A DNA stretch of 64,000 nt from Nocardioides sp. zg-DK7169 (GTDB lineage: Bacteria; Actinomycetota; Actinomycetes; Propionibacteriales; Nocardioidaceae). Under the pieces are notes generated by a model. That model searched no databases. It was not told where the DNA came from and saw nothing but the letters and a program-made list of their open reading frames with translations. A program made the translations under genes and the position numbers. Every line of letters begins with the position of its first letter. Positions within the stretch are counted from its first letter, which is position 1. The stretch is taken from NCBI RefSeq assembly GCF_013155365.1, contig NZ_JABJRA010000009.1, positions 1 to 64,000 on the forward strand, read 5' to 3'. Below are positions 1-9,045 of this stretch, piece by piece.

Positions 1-75
1 GTCACGCCGCAGATCGACCGCCATCCGGATCGCCCGCTCCCGAAGCTCGTCCGGGTACTTCCTCGGTGCTGCCAT
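1..75 (-). CDS. IS3-family transposase OrfA, N-terminal fragment (cut by window edge)
   Basis: Reading leftwards from an ATG at 75, the translation begins MAAPRKYPDELRERAIRM, the usual start of the helix-turn-helix OrfA protein of IS3-family elements in actinobacteria. OrfA binds the element ends and is joined to OrfB by frameshifting. Only 25 codons lie inside the window, so the state of the element cannot be judged. It sits directly downstream of a broken IS30-type transposase, which suggests that this element inserted into that one. Confidence 0.6.
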   Translation of the reverse strand, partial: MAAPRKYPDELRERAIRMAVDLRRD

Positions 76-80
76 GACTC

Positions 81-278
81 TCATCCTTCCGTGGAATGAG
101 AGCCTCCATCAGACCCGGCACGCGACACCCCGCCAGCCTTGACGAACAGCCGCCGCGCCCAGCTCCGCGACGCGCCAGCCGACACCGCCGCTTCATCAAT
201 GCCCAGACCAGCTCGGAGACCTCGCCAAAACTGATGCTCGTGCTCACGCGGCAGATCGGGCTTGGTGAACTTCCTCAT
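81..278 (-). pseudogene. IS30-like transposase, N-terminal remnant
   Basis: The ATG at 278 is preceded by a good Shine-Dalgarno sequence (GAGGAG). The first 50 or so residues match the helix-turn-helix start of IS30-family transposases of high-GC Gram-positives (pattern HQFWRGLRAGLGIDEAA, then a WARRLFVKAGGV-like end). After that the frame runs into sequence that appears to be the terminal region of the neighbouring IS3 element and stops at 65 codons. The DDE catalytic domain is absent, so it cannot be an active transposase. Family assignment is from motif memory only. Confidence 0.5.
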
Positions 279-367
279 CGCAACTCCTCATAGAGGGCGT
301 TGCGTCACTACCTAGAACTCGCCGCGGCCCGCCCTTCGCTTACCGCCTCGGCCGGCCTTGCCGCCGG

Positions 368-3271
368 TCACTCTGTCCTAGGTGATTGCCGGTGAGGCCG
401 CGATCGCCCAAGGACGCCTTGCAGATAGGGCACATCGCTCGGAGAGTTTGTCTCCATCAGTGACAGAAGAGCTGTCGCCTCCGCATGGGCTTCTGAACGT
501 TGGCCGATCCTCACAAGCGCGTTCGCGCGCTGCGCACGCAGTTGGAGAGTGGAAACTCCATGGGCTGTGTCGGCGGCGAAGGCCTCCAGATAATCGTCGG
601 TTAGCGCGACGACGGCCGCGTATTCTCCCGAGCGCGACAGGCTCAAAGCGAGTACGTTCGCAGCCTTGTGTGTTCGGAGATCGCCGCGCCCCAGGTCGTT
701 CACCCGAAGCTCATGCGCCGCCTTCCCCAGCTCGACGGCCTCAGGCAGGTCTTCTGCACCAAGTGCACATCGAGCCGCGAGACTCATCGCCCAACCGACT
801 CCGTCCGGGACCTGGGAACCGTAACGCTGATAATCCTCGACCAGCTGGCGTAGCAACGTGAGGGGCTCCGCGTAGTCGCCCGGCTTGGACGCGGTGTCGA
901 TGAGGATCTTCGCGCGATTGCCGCGTAGCCCGAGAACTAAATCTGACGTACTGCCCCACCGGTCGGCACCAGCCTCGACGGCCTTCCCTGCCAGTTCGAC
1001 GGCCGATGCGCGCTGCTCCGCTTTTTCTGCGCACATCATGGCCAGATCCATCTGGGTGCGCAGCGATTCGACCGAGTCGAGGTCACCGTCGGCGACGTAG
1101 GCGGCGTGGAGGTTCTCGAGCATCCGAAAGGCGCGATCGGTCTGCCCACTTTCTCGGAAGTTGGACACTTGGTTGCGCTTCATCCTGCGCACTTCTTGCT
1201 CATCGCCCCTTAGCCGAGCCTCCTCAATCAGTTCCTCCCACCTCTCGGCTGCTGTCGCATGCTGACCAGTCTCTCCTAGGTAACCCACACGATTTTGCCG
1301 AAGGGTCGTAATAGCGGCCTCGTGCCCCGCAGGCGAGGCGGTCAAGTCGCTCAACAATTCATCCGTGGCCTCGATAGCTTCCGCCAGCCGGCCAGCTTCT
1401 TGCAGGTAATGCGACCGCATGCGACGCGCATACACGGTCTGGGCGTCGAGGGCGCCGAATCGGTCCGCACACTCGGTAGCGATCCGCTCAAACTGTGCAA
1501 CCGCATCCTCGAAGCGTGCATCCAGGCCGCACCACCACGCTTCCTGGTTTCGGGCGGCCCAGTACCGTTTGTCGTCTACGTCGAAGGCATTCCGCCACGG
1601 CTGATAGCGGGCAATCAAGTTCAGGGCCGCCCGCGGCCGGTCAGCCTCTGCCATGAGTCCTGCCAGCGTCAACACGGCCACCGCCCGACCAGTACTTAAC
1701 GCTTCTGTGGGCGCAGTGAAGTTCAGCAGCCAGCGACTAAGGACCTCAGCCTCTTCTTCCTCAGCAACGAGCGAAACCTCGTTCGCCTGCGAACACTCGA
1801 CGAGCCGGCGCTCAAGAATCTCCTCCGCGGCCTGCGCCAGACGGCTCAGTTTGCTCTGGTGAACGTACGTACCGATGTTAAGAAGTGCGATGTCGCGCAG
1901 GATCTCCTCTTTAAACGCCTGCCGGTCCGGACTCGTCAGTGTCATCCACTCCAAGTCCGCAGCGTCCCTGCGCAGCGCCTGGGTCAACTCGTCGATCTCG
2001 TCTTCCTCTACGCCTACCGCCCCGGCAGCCTCACCGACCACTTGACCGATGACGTCGAGCTGCTGTTGCGGCAACACGCCGGCCGCCAGAGCGAGCGCCT
2101 GCTTTACGTCGTCAGGTAGTTCAGACCAGCGACGCTGGTACACCTCCTGGAGATCCTCCGGGAGGTTGTCGATGTCGTCCAGCGTCAGGTCGAGCGCGCC
2201 ATCGCGTATGGCACGACGGGTACTTCGCAAGCCCAGAAACAGCTTCATCGCCAAAGGGTTCGAGTACTGGGCAACCAGCCGCTGCACGATGGCGCTGTCG
2301 GTCTCCGGGGCTAGGTCGCACACCCATGCGCGCAGATGCTCGCCCTCAAGCGGTCCGATCCCGACCTCGCTGAACCCGACGTCTGCGTCGGCAAGGTCTC
2401 CCTCCAGCCCTAGCAGGCCCCCCTCATTGCGGCACTCTGGCCAGACGGTCCCGATGATGAGAACTGGGCCAGCGGCGGCTTTGGCTACTTGGGTAAGCAG
2501 TAGGAGGAGCTCGGGGCCAAGCCGATGCATGTCCTCGACAACGAATATACAGGGCAGGTCCGGAGCCGTGGTCGCGACGATGGCATCGGCGTACCGACGC
2601 ACATCGGCATCGCGTGACTGCCGAGCGACGGCACCTTGATCGACATCGGAATGTAGCGCCTGACGCTCCTCTCGGCGCTCCTGCCAGGCTGACCGCCCCA
2701 GGGCGGCCCCCTCGACGATCCACGGAAGGCCCGGGACCGCTACGCCCAACTTGTCGAGCGCCTCAAGAACAAGGTCACCCTTGGAGTCCCCGAGGGCTTT
2801 GCGAACCCGCCCGAGGCCCTCGTCGAACGTCGACCTGAGGCCTCCCTTACTCCTCCGGACTGCAAGACCAGCGGGGATGGCGTGAGCTCTGATAGACGGG
2901 CCGGCCTGCGCGACCACGTCAAGGACGTCGCCGCTTTCATTCTTGTGGCACTCGAACGCCCACCACGTGAAGGTCGGCAGTGCATCTGATCCCCAGACGA
3001 ATCCGTCGGTCGGCGGGGCGAGCAGCTTGCGCCCCTGCAGCGGGTCAGCAGAATCGACATGCCCCCAGTCCGCCATCGGGGGCCAGTAGGAGTCCGCGGT
3101 CTCCAGGCGCAGACGCTCGTAGAACTCCTTGATGATGCGGGACTTTCCTATACCGGACGGTCCTCGCAACATCACGAAATGTGCAGAATTCGTCTCCTGG
3201 GCGGAACGTAACCGTGCCAGCAGGGTCTCCACCGCGTCGTTATGCGTGGCTCCGACGAACTGAACAGACAT
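368..3271 (-). CDS. STAND-type NTPase with TPR-like C-terminal repeats
   Basis: A 967-aa protein starting at the ATG at 3271 (MSVQFVGATHND), a typical start for an ATPase of this type. Walker A is GPSGIGKSR near residue 38 and Walker B is IFVVEDMHRL near residue 230. The second half (about residues 480-960) is alpha-helical with repeated A/L/E-rich segments like tetratricopeptide repeats. STAND NTPases sense a ligand and oligomerise, and many act in anti-phage signalling. No nuclease, TIR or protease effector domain is recognisable. It is the last gene of the restriction operon, 211 bp after hsdR. A TTG at 3451 in the same frame would add 60 residues; I prefer 3271 because the extension looks non-conserved. 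Confidence 0.6.
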   Translation of the reverse strand: MSVQFVGATHNDAVETLLARLRSAQETNSAHFVMLRGPSGIGKSRIIKEFYERLRLETADSYWPPMADWGHVDSADPLQGRKLLAPPTDGFVWGSDALPTFTWWAFECHKNESGDVLDVVAQAGPSIRAHAIPAGLAVRRSKGGLRSTFDEGLGRVRKALGDSKGDLVLEALDKLGVAVPGLPWIVEGAALGRSAWQERREERQALHSDVDQGAVARQSRDADVRRYADAIVATTAPDLPCIFVVEDMHRLGPELLLLLTQVAKAAAGPVLIIGTVWPECRNEGGLLGLEGDLADADVGFSEVGIGPLEGEHLRAWVCDLAPETDSAIVQRLVAQYSNPLAMKLFLGLRSTRRAIRDGALDLTLDDIDNLPEDLQEVYQRRWSELPDDVKQALALAAGVLPQQQLDVIGQVVGEAAGAVGVEEDEIDELTQALRRDAADLEWMTLTSPDRQAFKEEILRDIALLNIGTYVHQSKLSRLAQAAEEILERRLVECSQANEVSLVAEEEEAEVLSRWLLNFTAPTEALSTGRAVAVLTLAGLMAEADRPRAALNLIARYQPWRNAFDVDDKRYWAARNQEAWWCGLDARFEDAVAQFERIATECADRFGALDAQTVYARRMRSHYLQEAGRLAEAIEATDELLSDLTASPAGHEAAITTLRQNRVGYLGETGQHATAAERWEELIEEARLRGDEQEVRRMKRNQVSNFRESGQTDRAFRMLENLHAAYVADGDLDSVESLRTQMDLAMMCAEKAEQRASAVELAGKAVEAGADRWGSTSDLVLGLRGNRAKILIDTASKPGDYAEPLTLLRQLVEDYQRYGSQVPDGVGWAMSLAARCALGAEDLPEAVELGKAAHELRVNDLGRGDLRTHKAANVLALSLSRSGEYAAVVALTDDYLEAFAADTAHGVSTLQLRAQRANALVRIGQRSEAHAEATALLSLMETNSPSDVPYLQGVLGRSRPHRQSPRTE

Positions 3272-3482
3272 TGAAACCCCATGCGAATCGTTGGGCAGGC
3301 GGACTACCCAGATCCAATCAGCGACCGGCACCCGGCGAGTGTCGAATCGAAGAATCGCTGCTGCGGTCGTGACCAGCGATTCAGTCCTGCCGAACTGGAT
3401 GAAGACCGCCCGTCGAGGGGGACGATAGTTGCCGACCACGTCGAGCGACAACGCCTAAGGCTGGCACGGTCCGAAGCGTGCG

Positions 3483-6400
3483 TCAGGCCGCGCTCGGCCC
3501 CAGCGCGGTGGCCTTGATGCCGCGCAGGATGTCGACGATGGCGTCGACCTCGGCGTCGGGGAACAGGTAGTCCGGGCCGGTCGGGGCGTGGTCGACGTAC
3601 GGCGACTCGTAGAGGCGAGCCGGTTCCATGACGCCGTTGGTGGTCAGCTCCTCGATGATGAGTGTCACGAAGCGAACCTGCTCCACGGAGAACCTGTTCT
3701 CGTCCAAGTAGGCAGCGAACGCCTCGACCGCCGCGGCCCGGTCAAGGCCAACGAGCGACCGGATGAAGGGGCCGAGATCCCCTGCGCGTTCATTTACCCA
3801 CGTGATGTCGACCTGTTGGTCGCTTCCCGAAGCCACGAGCATCTCCGAAAGCGAGGCCAGATCGTCTTCCGTGAGGGGCCTGTTGCGGCGTAGTCGCTGC
3901 AGGGCAACGTGATCCTGGTGCTCACGCAGGTACGCCTGCGCCTTGGCTCGGAACCGCTCCCAGTTCATTCCGGTGGTGACCTGCGGCAGCTCGATAGGGG
4001 TGGGGTCCTCGAGCGTGTCCTCGAAGTCTGTGTACACCGGGTTCTGCGTGGTCTTCTCGACGAACCGGACGAGGCCGCGCAGCCGCAGGCGCACCACCTC
4101 GAGCATCGGCAAGGTCACGTCGACCCACCACTCGTCGCCGGCGACCTCGTCCAATAGCTGGAGCTGTTCGGCGACCGATGGGATGGCCTCCTTGGGGAGC
4201 AGGGCTTCGGCGATCGCCTGGATCGTCTCCCGGATCCGTTCCGCCGCAACGGCGTCGCCCTCCAGCTGCGCCAGCTGTCGGCGTAGTACGAGGAGGTCGA
4301 AGCGCTTCGCCTGCTCATCAGGGTCTCGGACCGTGGACGGCAGCCCCGGCAGATGGTCGAGGATCTCGGCCGCATCTTCCTGGGAGAGCTGGTGCCAGCG
4401 GTCGCGCTCGGACCAGGTCTCGACCTGTCGGCGGTGGGCGCGAACCAGGAAGTTGTCGAGGTTCATCCCGGCCACGATCTCGTGCAGCCACCCGGCCGTG
4501 GCGTCACGTAACTTGGGTTCCGCCCCGGCCGCGTCGAGGGCGGTGACGAGACCGAGTCGGGACTCGAAGAGCCGTTGGGTGAGCGACTTCTGCGACGACC
4601 CCTCGCTGCCGGGCAGGTCTTGGCTGAAGAACTCTAGGTTGCCGCAGAAGTCGAAGACGAAGAAGTCCTTCTTGTCCTCGCCGGGCCCGAAGATGTCAGG
4701 GCACAGGCGAGTGCCGCGTCCGATCATCTGCCAGAACTTCGACTTCGAACGCACCATCTTGAAGAACACGAGGTTCAGCACCTCGGGCACATCGATGCCG
4801 GTGTCGAGCATGTCGACACTGATGGCGATGTGGGGTGCCTTCTCGGGCTGGGAGAAGTTGTCGATGAGGCTCTGCGCGTACGGCGCGGCGTGGGTGATGA
4901 CGCGGGCGAACTCGCCGCCGTACTCCGGATACTGGATGTTGAAGCGCTGCTCGATGAACTCCGCGTGGCGCTGGTTCTTGGCGAAGATGATGGTCTTGCC
5001 CAACCGATCGCCCCCGGCGACCTTGTATCCCTCGGCCATCAAGGTGGCGAGCACCTTGTCGACGGTGTCCTCGTTGAACAGGAACCGGTTGATCTCCTCG
5101 GAGTCGATGGCGTCCGGCGGTCCCCCATCACCCCAGTCGAGGCTGTCCCACTCGTCCTTCTCGTGCTCGCTCAAGTCGTCGTAGGTGATGCCCTGACGCA
5201 GGAACTTGGTGCCGACAGCGACGCCGAACGGCGGCACGAGGTAGTTGTCCGTGACTGCCTGCTCGAGGTCGTAGGCGTCGGTCGGGACTCCGTCCTCGAG
5301 ATAGAACAGCCGGTAGGTGTTGTGGTCAACCTCGTCCTTCGGAGTGGCGGTCAGCCCCACGAGCGGGGCATCGAACCAGTCGAAGATCGCCTTGTACTTC
5401 TGGTAGACCGACCGGTGCGCCTCGTCAATGATGATCAGGTCGAAGTAGCCAGGCCCGAACCGTCGGTTGTCGTTCTCGACCTGGTTGATGAGGTTCAGCA
5501 TCGTCGGGTAGGTGGAGACGTAGACGCGACCCTCGGTGGCCCTCTCGGTCACCAGGTTGACGGTGATGACGCCGGGCAGGTGGCTCTTGAACGCGTTGAC
5601 GGCTTGGTTGACCAAGGCCGTGCGATCGGCGAGGAACAGCACCCGCTTGGCCCAGTTGGCCTTCATCAGCTGGTCGGTCAGCGCGATGGCGGTCCGGGTC
5701 TTGCCCGAGCCGGTGGCCATGACCAGCAGTGCCTCGCGCTGCTTGGCGTCAAACGCAGCGTCGACGGCCTTGATGGCGCGGGTCTGGTAGTAGCGCCCCG
5801 CGATCAAGGCGTTCACGGCCTCGCTTGCGAGCGGCAGCCGGGTCTGGCGGCGCTGGACCAGCAGTTCCAATTCGTTGCGTGTGTAGAAGCCTTGGAGTTC
5901 ACGAGGCGGGTAACCGGCGGCGTCGTCCCAGATCCAATGCTCGTAGCCGTTGCTGTAGAAGATCACCGGCCGCCGCCCGAACTGCTTCTCCAAGCAGTCT
6001 GCGTAGAGCTTGGCCTGCTGTTGTCCTACCTGGGGGCTCTTGGTGGTGCGTTTGGCCTCCACCACCGCCAGCGGGAGCCCATCGGCCCCCCACAGGACGT
6101 AGTCGACGAACCCCTTGCCCTGGTTGTTGGGCATCCCCGTCACCAGATACTCCCGGTCGCGGTCCTGGTCCAGTGGCCACCCGGCCTCGGCAAGCAGAAC
6201 GTCAATGATCAGCCGGCGGGTATCGGCCTCGGAGTAGTCGTGGTCGTCCACGACCTTCTGGCTGGCGGCCTGGGCGGACTTGACCTGCGCCTGCAGGGCC
6301 GCGATCTCGGCCTCGTACTTCACTACCAGCGCTTCGTTCTCAGCCCGCGCCTTGGCAATCGCTTCGTCCTGCGCCTTGAGCTTGGCCGCAAGCGCCTTGA

Positions 6401-6854
6401 GCTCGTTGACCGTGAGTGGAGCCTGCTGCGGCGCGAGTGCTGGGTCGAACTGCGCCTGCGTCGGCACCTGGTCACGGGCCGGCGAGTGGTGGAAGCTCGC
6501 CCACACCATGACGTGGAACAGCTCGCGCAGCGCGTCGAACGCGACGCCGGGTGCGATCGGCTGGCTGCGGTGAACTGCGGTGTTCCCGAGTTTGCGGAGC
6601 AGGTTAAGCTTCGCGGCCATCCCTGTACCGACTCGCTGCTTGAACCCGGCATCGTTGATGCGTGCAGCCAGGTCGTCGGTGTAGGGCAGCGGCAATTCCC
6701 ACAGGTCGTACAGATAGCCGACGAGTCCCTCGACGGCCCGGCGCGCGTAGAAGCACGCCGAACGCGGGTCGTTGGCCAGGTACGCCTCCGCCTTCACGCA
6801 GTCGGCGTGTACAGCCGGTACGGCAAGCGCGACGAAATTGAAATTGGAACTCAC
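3483..6854 (-). CDS. hsdR: Type I restriction enzyme, R (endonuclease/translocase) subunit
   Basis: A 1123-aa motor and nuclease subunit of a type I restriction system, which translocates DNA and cuts unmodified DNA. Domains in order: a DUF4145-like helical domain (about 1-120), a coiled coil (about 150-210), an HsdR_N PD-(D/E)xK nuclease (VDYVLWG then VVEAKR, about 260-285), and an SF2 helicase with Walker A ATGSGKT, DEAH-type IIIDEAH, GLTATP and motif VI QMIGRGTRL. An EcoEI-type C-terminal domain follows. The start is the GTG at 6854, which has an AAAGGA ribosome site; the upstream in-frame sequence looks non-coding. It lies 95 bp after the Mrr-like gene. Confidence 0.92.
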   Translation of the reverse strand: MSSNFNFVALAVPAVHADCVKAEAYLANDPRSACFYARRAVEGLVGYLYDLWELPLPYTDDLAARINDAGFKQRVGTGMAAKLNLLRKLGNTAVHRSQPIAPGVAFDALRELFHVMVWASFHHSPARDQVPTQAQFDPALAPQQAPLTVNELKALAAKLKAQDEAIAKARAENEALVVKYEAEIAALQAQVKSAQAASQKVVDDHDYSEADTRRLIIDVLLAEAGWPLDQDRDREYLVTGMPNNQGKGFVDYVLWGADGLPLAVVEAKRTTKSPQVGQQQAKLYADCLEKQFGRRPVIFYSNGYEHWIWDDAAGYPPRELQGFYTRNELELLVQRRQTRLPLASEAVNALIAGRYYQTRAIKAVDAAFDAKQREALLVMATGSGKTRTAIALTDQLMKANWAKRVLFLADRTALVNQAVNAFKSHLPGVITVNLVTERATEGRVYVSTYPTMLNLINQVENDNRRFGPGYFDLIIIDEAHRSVYQKYKAIFDWFDAPLVGLTATPKDEVDHNTYRLFYLEDGVPTDAYDLEQAVTDNYLVPPFGVAVGTKFLRQGITYDDLSEHEKDEWDSLDWGDGGPPDAIDSEEINRFLFNEDTVDKVLATLMAEGYKVAGGDRLGKTIIFAKNQRHAEFIEQRFNIQYPEYGGEFARVITHAAPYAQSLIDNFSQPEKAPHIAISVDMLDTGIDVPEVLNLVFFKMVRSKSKFWQMIGRGTRLCPDIFGPGEDKKDFFVFDFCGNLEFFSQDLPGSEGSSQKSLTQRLFESRLGLVTALDAAGAEPKLRDATAGWLHEIVAGMNLDNFLVRAHRRQVETWSERDRWHQLSQEDAAEILDHLPGLPSTVRDPDEQAKRFDLLVLRRQLAQLEGDAVAAERIRETIQAIAEALLPKEAIPSVAEQLQLLDEVAGDEWWVDVTLPMLEVVRLRLRGLVRFVEKTTQNPVYTDFEDTLEDPTPIELPQVTTGMNWERFRAKAQAYLREHQDHVALQRLRRNRPLTEDDLASLSEMLVASGSDQQVDITWVNERAGDLGPFIRSLVGLDRAAAVEAFAAYLDENRFSVEQVRFVTLIIEELTTNGVMEPARLYESPYVDHAPTGPDYLFPDAEVDAIVDILRGIKATALGPSAA

Positions 6855-6949
6855 ACGCCCATCCTTTCCCAGGACAAGGGGCGATGGGCCGGAACTGGCG
6901 ACCTGCACCCGAGAAGGCAATCGGCGGGGCCAGGAACCGAAGGGCCGTG

Positions 6950-7867
6950 CTACTCGAAGAAGTCCTCGTCCACCTCGACGATCTGAACCGTCCGCTTGAC
7001 CTGCACGCCCACGCCGTAGCGGATCATCAGTCTGGTCAGCTTCTCGCCGTCGATGAGCACGATGCGCGTCGGCACCTGGTTGGCGTAGGCCTGTGCCTCA
7101 CCACTGAACCGGCTGGTTGTGATGAAGACCCCTTGGTTGGCCTGGTTGCCGGCCAGTGCGCCGACGAAGGCCTGGATCGCGGGCCGTCCGATGGCGTTGT
7201 CCTCTGAGTACCGCTTCGCCTGTACGTAGATCCGGCTCAACCCGAGCGCGTCCTGATCGACGATCCCGTCGATGCCGCCGTCGCTGGACAGCTGGGTGCG
7301 GGTCGCGGATCCCTCCGCACCGCCATAGCCCATGGCGATCAGCAGATCGAGCACCGCCTGCTCGAAGAAGACCGGTTCCTGCGCCAGGATGCGGGTGAGC
7401 AGCTGATCGGCGACATCGGCATTGATGCGTGCGACGCCGGAGGCGATCTGTTCCTCGGGGTCAAGCTTGGAAGCTTCCTCCACTGCCGCGGGCGCCGAGG
7501 GCTGGGCAGGCGAGGGGAACGCTTTGAAGGTATGCGGGGCGTTCTCGTCGCCGGACAGCGCGCGCAGGTGCTTCTCGGTGATGCCGTCCGGGTGCTCCGA
7601 CAGGAGCTTCCGGCCGGTCGCGGTAATTCGGTAGCGACCCCGGCTCGGACGCTCGGCCGCACCCGCGCGGGCTAGATAGGACAGCGCCCAGTTGCCGCGG
7701 TTCACCCACTGCTCCTGGCCCGAGGGGATCAGGATCTCTCGCTGCGCCTGCGTCACGCCCAGGAGGTCCGCAGCACCTTCCACGATGGGGCGGGCGCGGT
7801 GCACCTCGCCATCCGACAACACGCGCAGGCACGGCGCCATGTACTGATCCCAAGTCGGCACGGGCAT
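6950..7867 (-). CDS. Mrr-like restriction endonuclease
   Basis: A 305-aa protein with an N-terminal winged-helix domain like Mrr_N (about 5-95, ending in RYRITATGRKLL), a linker rich in Pro/Ala, and a C-terminal Mrr_cat nuclease domain. The catalytic pattern is GGIDGIVDQD, followed by YVQAKRY (D...QxK of the PD-(D/E)xK fold). Mrr enzymes cut methylated DNA. Its start codon overlaps the hsdS stop (TGATG), so it is translationally coupled into the type I operon. An enzyme that attacks foreign methylation inside a methylating system would give complementary defence. The methyl mark it recognises cannot be read from sequence. Confidence 0.82.
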   Translation of the reverse strand: MPVPTWDQYMAPCLRVLSDGEVHRARPIVEGAADLLGVTQAQREILIPSGQEQWVNRGNWALSYLARAGAAERPSRGRYRITATGRKLLSEHPDGITEKHLRALSGDENAPHTFKAFPSPAQPSAPAAVEEASKLDPEEQIASGVARINADVADQLLTRILAQEPVFFEQAVLDLLIAMGYGGAEGSATRTQLSSDGGIDGIVDQDALGLSRIYVQAKRYSEDNAIGRPAIQAFVGALAGNQANQGVFITTSRFSGEAQAYANQVPTRIVLIDGEKLTRLMIRYGVGVQVKRTVQIVEVDEDFFE

Positions 7868-9045
7868 CAAAGGTTTCCTCGGAACGCCTCGAACTGCAAC
7901 GACGCAAACAACTCTTCTTCGGCGCGGATTGCGCGTTGCGCGGCTGCACGCAGAGAACTTAAGCAGTCAACACGCTTCGCGAACTGCTCCTGGTGCGCAG
8001 TAGAGACGTCGGGAATGAGCATTGTTTCCAGCTTTCCCTTCGAGACGTTCTTCATCGAGCCGCCGGTTCCGCTCGACAACCGACTGATCTGGCGACGAAC
8101 TGATGGCATACGGAACAGCACATGGTAGAAGGCTGGAACACTGTCAGGGACACGCCACTCGAACTTCCAGACCTTGTCCGGCAGCGCAAGGTTCCCTGGG
8201 GCGTCATGAACCAGAGCTACCGCCCCCACCAGTTCCGTAGTGTTGGCCCTACTCATCAGCAAGTCGCCACGACGCACAAGGTGACTCGCTGGCGGAACGT
8301 AGTCCGCGGGCAGCGGCTTGGACTCGTGGGGCTTGAAGTGGCCGGTGGTGACTGCGCTGATCTTCAGTACACGATAGGGAGACTGCAACCCTGCGTCGGC
8401 GGCGACAAGGTTTCGACCGCCCGATAGACGCGCCACCTCCCCGAATGGCACTCTGTCAACGACTTCATCTGGAGAGCCGAACATCTCGAGAAAGATCGCC
8501 AACGGGAGCTCGTCGAGGTGGGCGAGGGCTTTGCGGCGCTTGGCGCGGAGGGCGTCGGCCTGGTCCAGGATGGCGGCGATGCGGCGCTGCTCGTCGAGGG
8601 GTGGGAGGGGGATCCGGATACTCTCCAGGACTCTCGCGTCGAGCTTTTTCGTACCATGAGCCGCCGTACTGACCTGCGCCAAGATCACGTCGTGCTGAGC
8701 GCGCAACATCGCAGCAAGAAATCTCGGGTCGATCTCGCGACGTGGGATGAGCGCTTTGAGGTCCTGATTTATCGCAGATTCGACATCGAGGATCGCGATA
8801 GGAACGGTGTGGGCGAGGATCATCCCGCGCACGACCATCGTGACCGTGCCTGCCGGAATCTTCCGTATCGAAGTCGAGTCGAACACGGATTGAGAGATGT
8901 GGTCAGCGGAGTCCGTCAGCCGAGCCTGTTTGATGTCTTTAGCACTGAACCAAGGCACGTCCCCACGCCAGAAGTCGGGGTTAGCCTTCGACGGTGTCCC
9001 GCCGCTGTGAAAGTCGACGACTTCGCCGAGCGCAACGGTGGTCAA
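7867..9045 (-). CDS. hsdS: Type I restriction-modification specificity subunit
   Basis: A 392-aa DNA-recognition subunit with two target-recognition halves. The first begins with [19 protein letters not shown] and ends with LPPLDEQRRIAAIL. A helical spacer follows (ADALRAKRRKALAHLDEL), then the second half from about residue 200. The two halves each read one part of a bipartite DNA site, which is typical HsdS architecture and length. The start is a TTG at 9045 overlapping the hsdM stop (TTGA), which implies coupled translation. The target sequence cannot be predicted by eye. Confidence 0.88.
   Translation of the reverse strand: MTTVALGEVVDFHSGGTPSKANPDFWRGDVPWFSAKDIKQARLTDSADHISQSVFDSTSIRKIPAGTVTMVVRGMILAHTVPIAILDVESAINQDLKALIPRREIDPRFLAAMLRAQHDVILAQVSTAAHGTKKLDARVLESIRIPLPPLDEQRRIAAILDQADALRAKRRKALAHLDELPLAIFLEMFGSPDEVVDRVPFGEVARLSGGRNLVAADAGLQSPYRVLKISAVTTGHFKPHESKPLPADYVPPASHLVRRGDLLMSRANTTELVGAVALVHDAPGNLALPDKVWKFEWRVPDSVPAFYHVLFRMPSVRRQISRLSSGTGGSMKNVSKGKLETMLIPDVSTAHQEQFAKRVDCLSSLRAAAQRAIRAEEELFASLQFEAFRGNL

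Noticed and set aside
3272-3451. 60-codon upstream extension of the STAND gene from a TTG
   Set aside because: The extension lacks a clear ribosome site and looks unlike a conserved domain; the ATG at 3271 begins with a pattern common for such ATPases. Not fully excluded.
4830-6986. 718-codon open frame on the plus strand opposite hsdR
   Set aside because: It is the antisense shadow of a high-GC gene: low-complexity Val/Gly/Leu/Arg content, no domain, no ribosome site. The minus-strand HsdR has all motifs.
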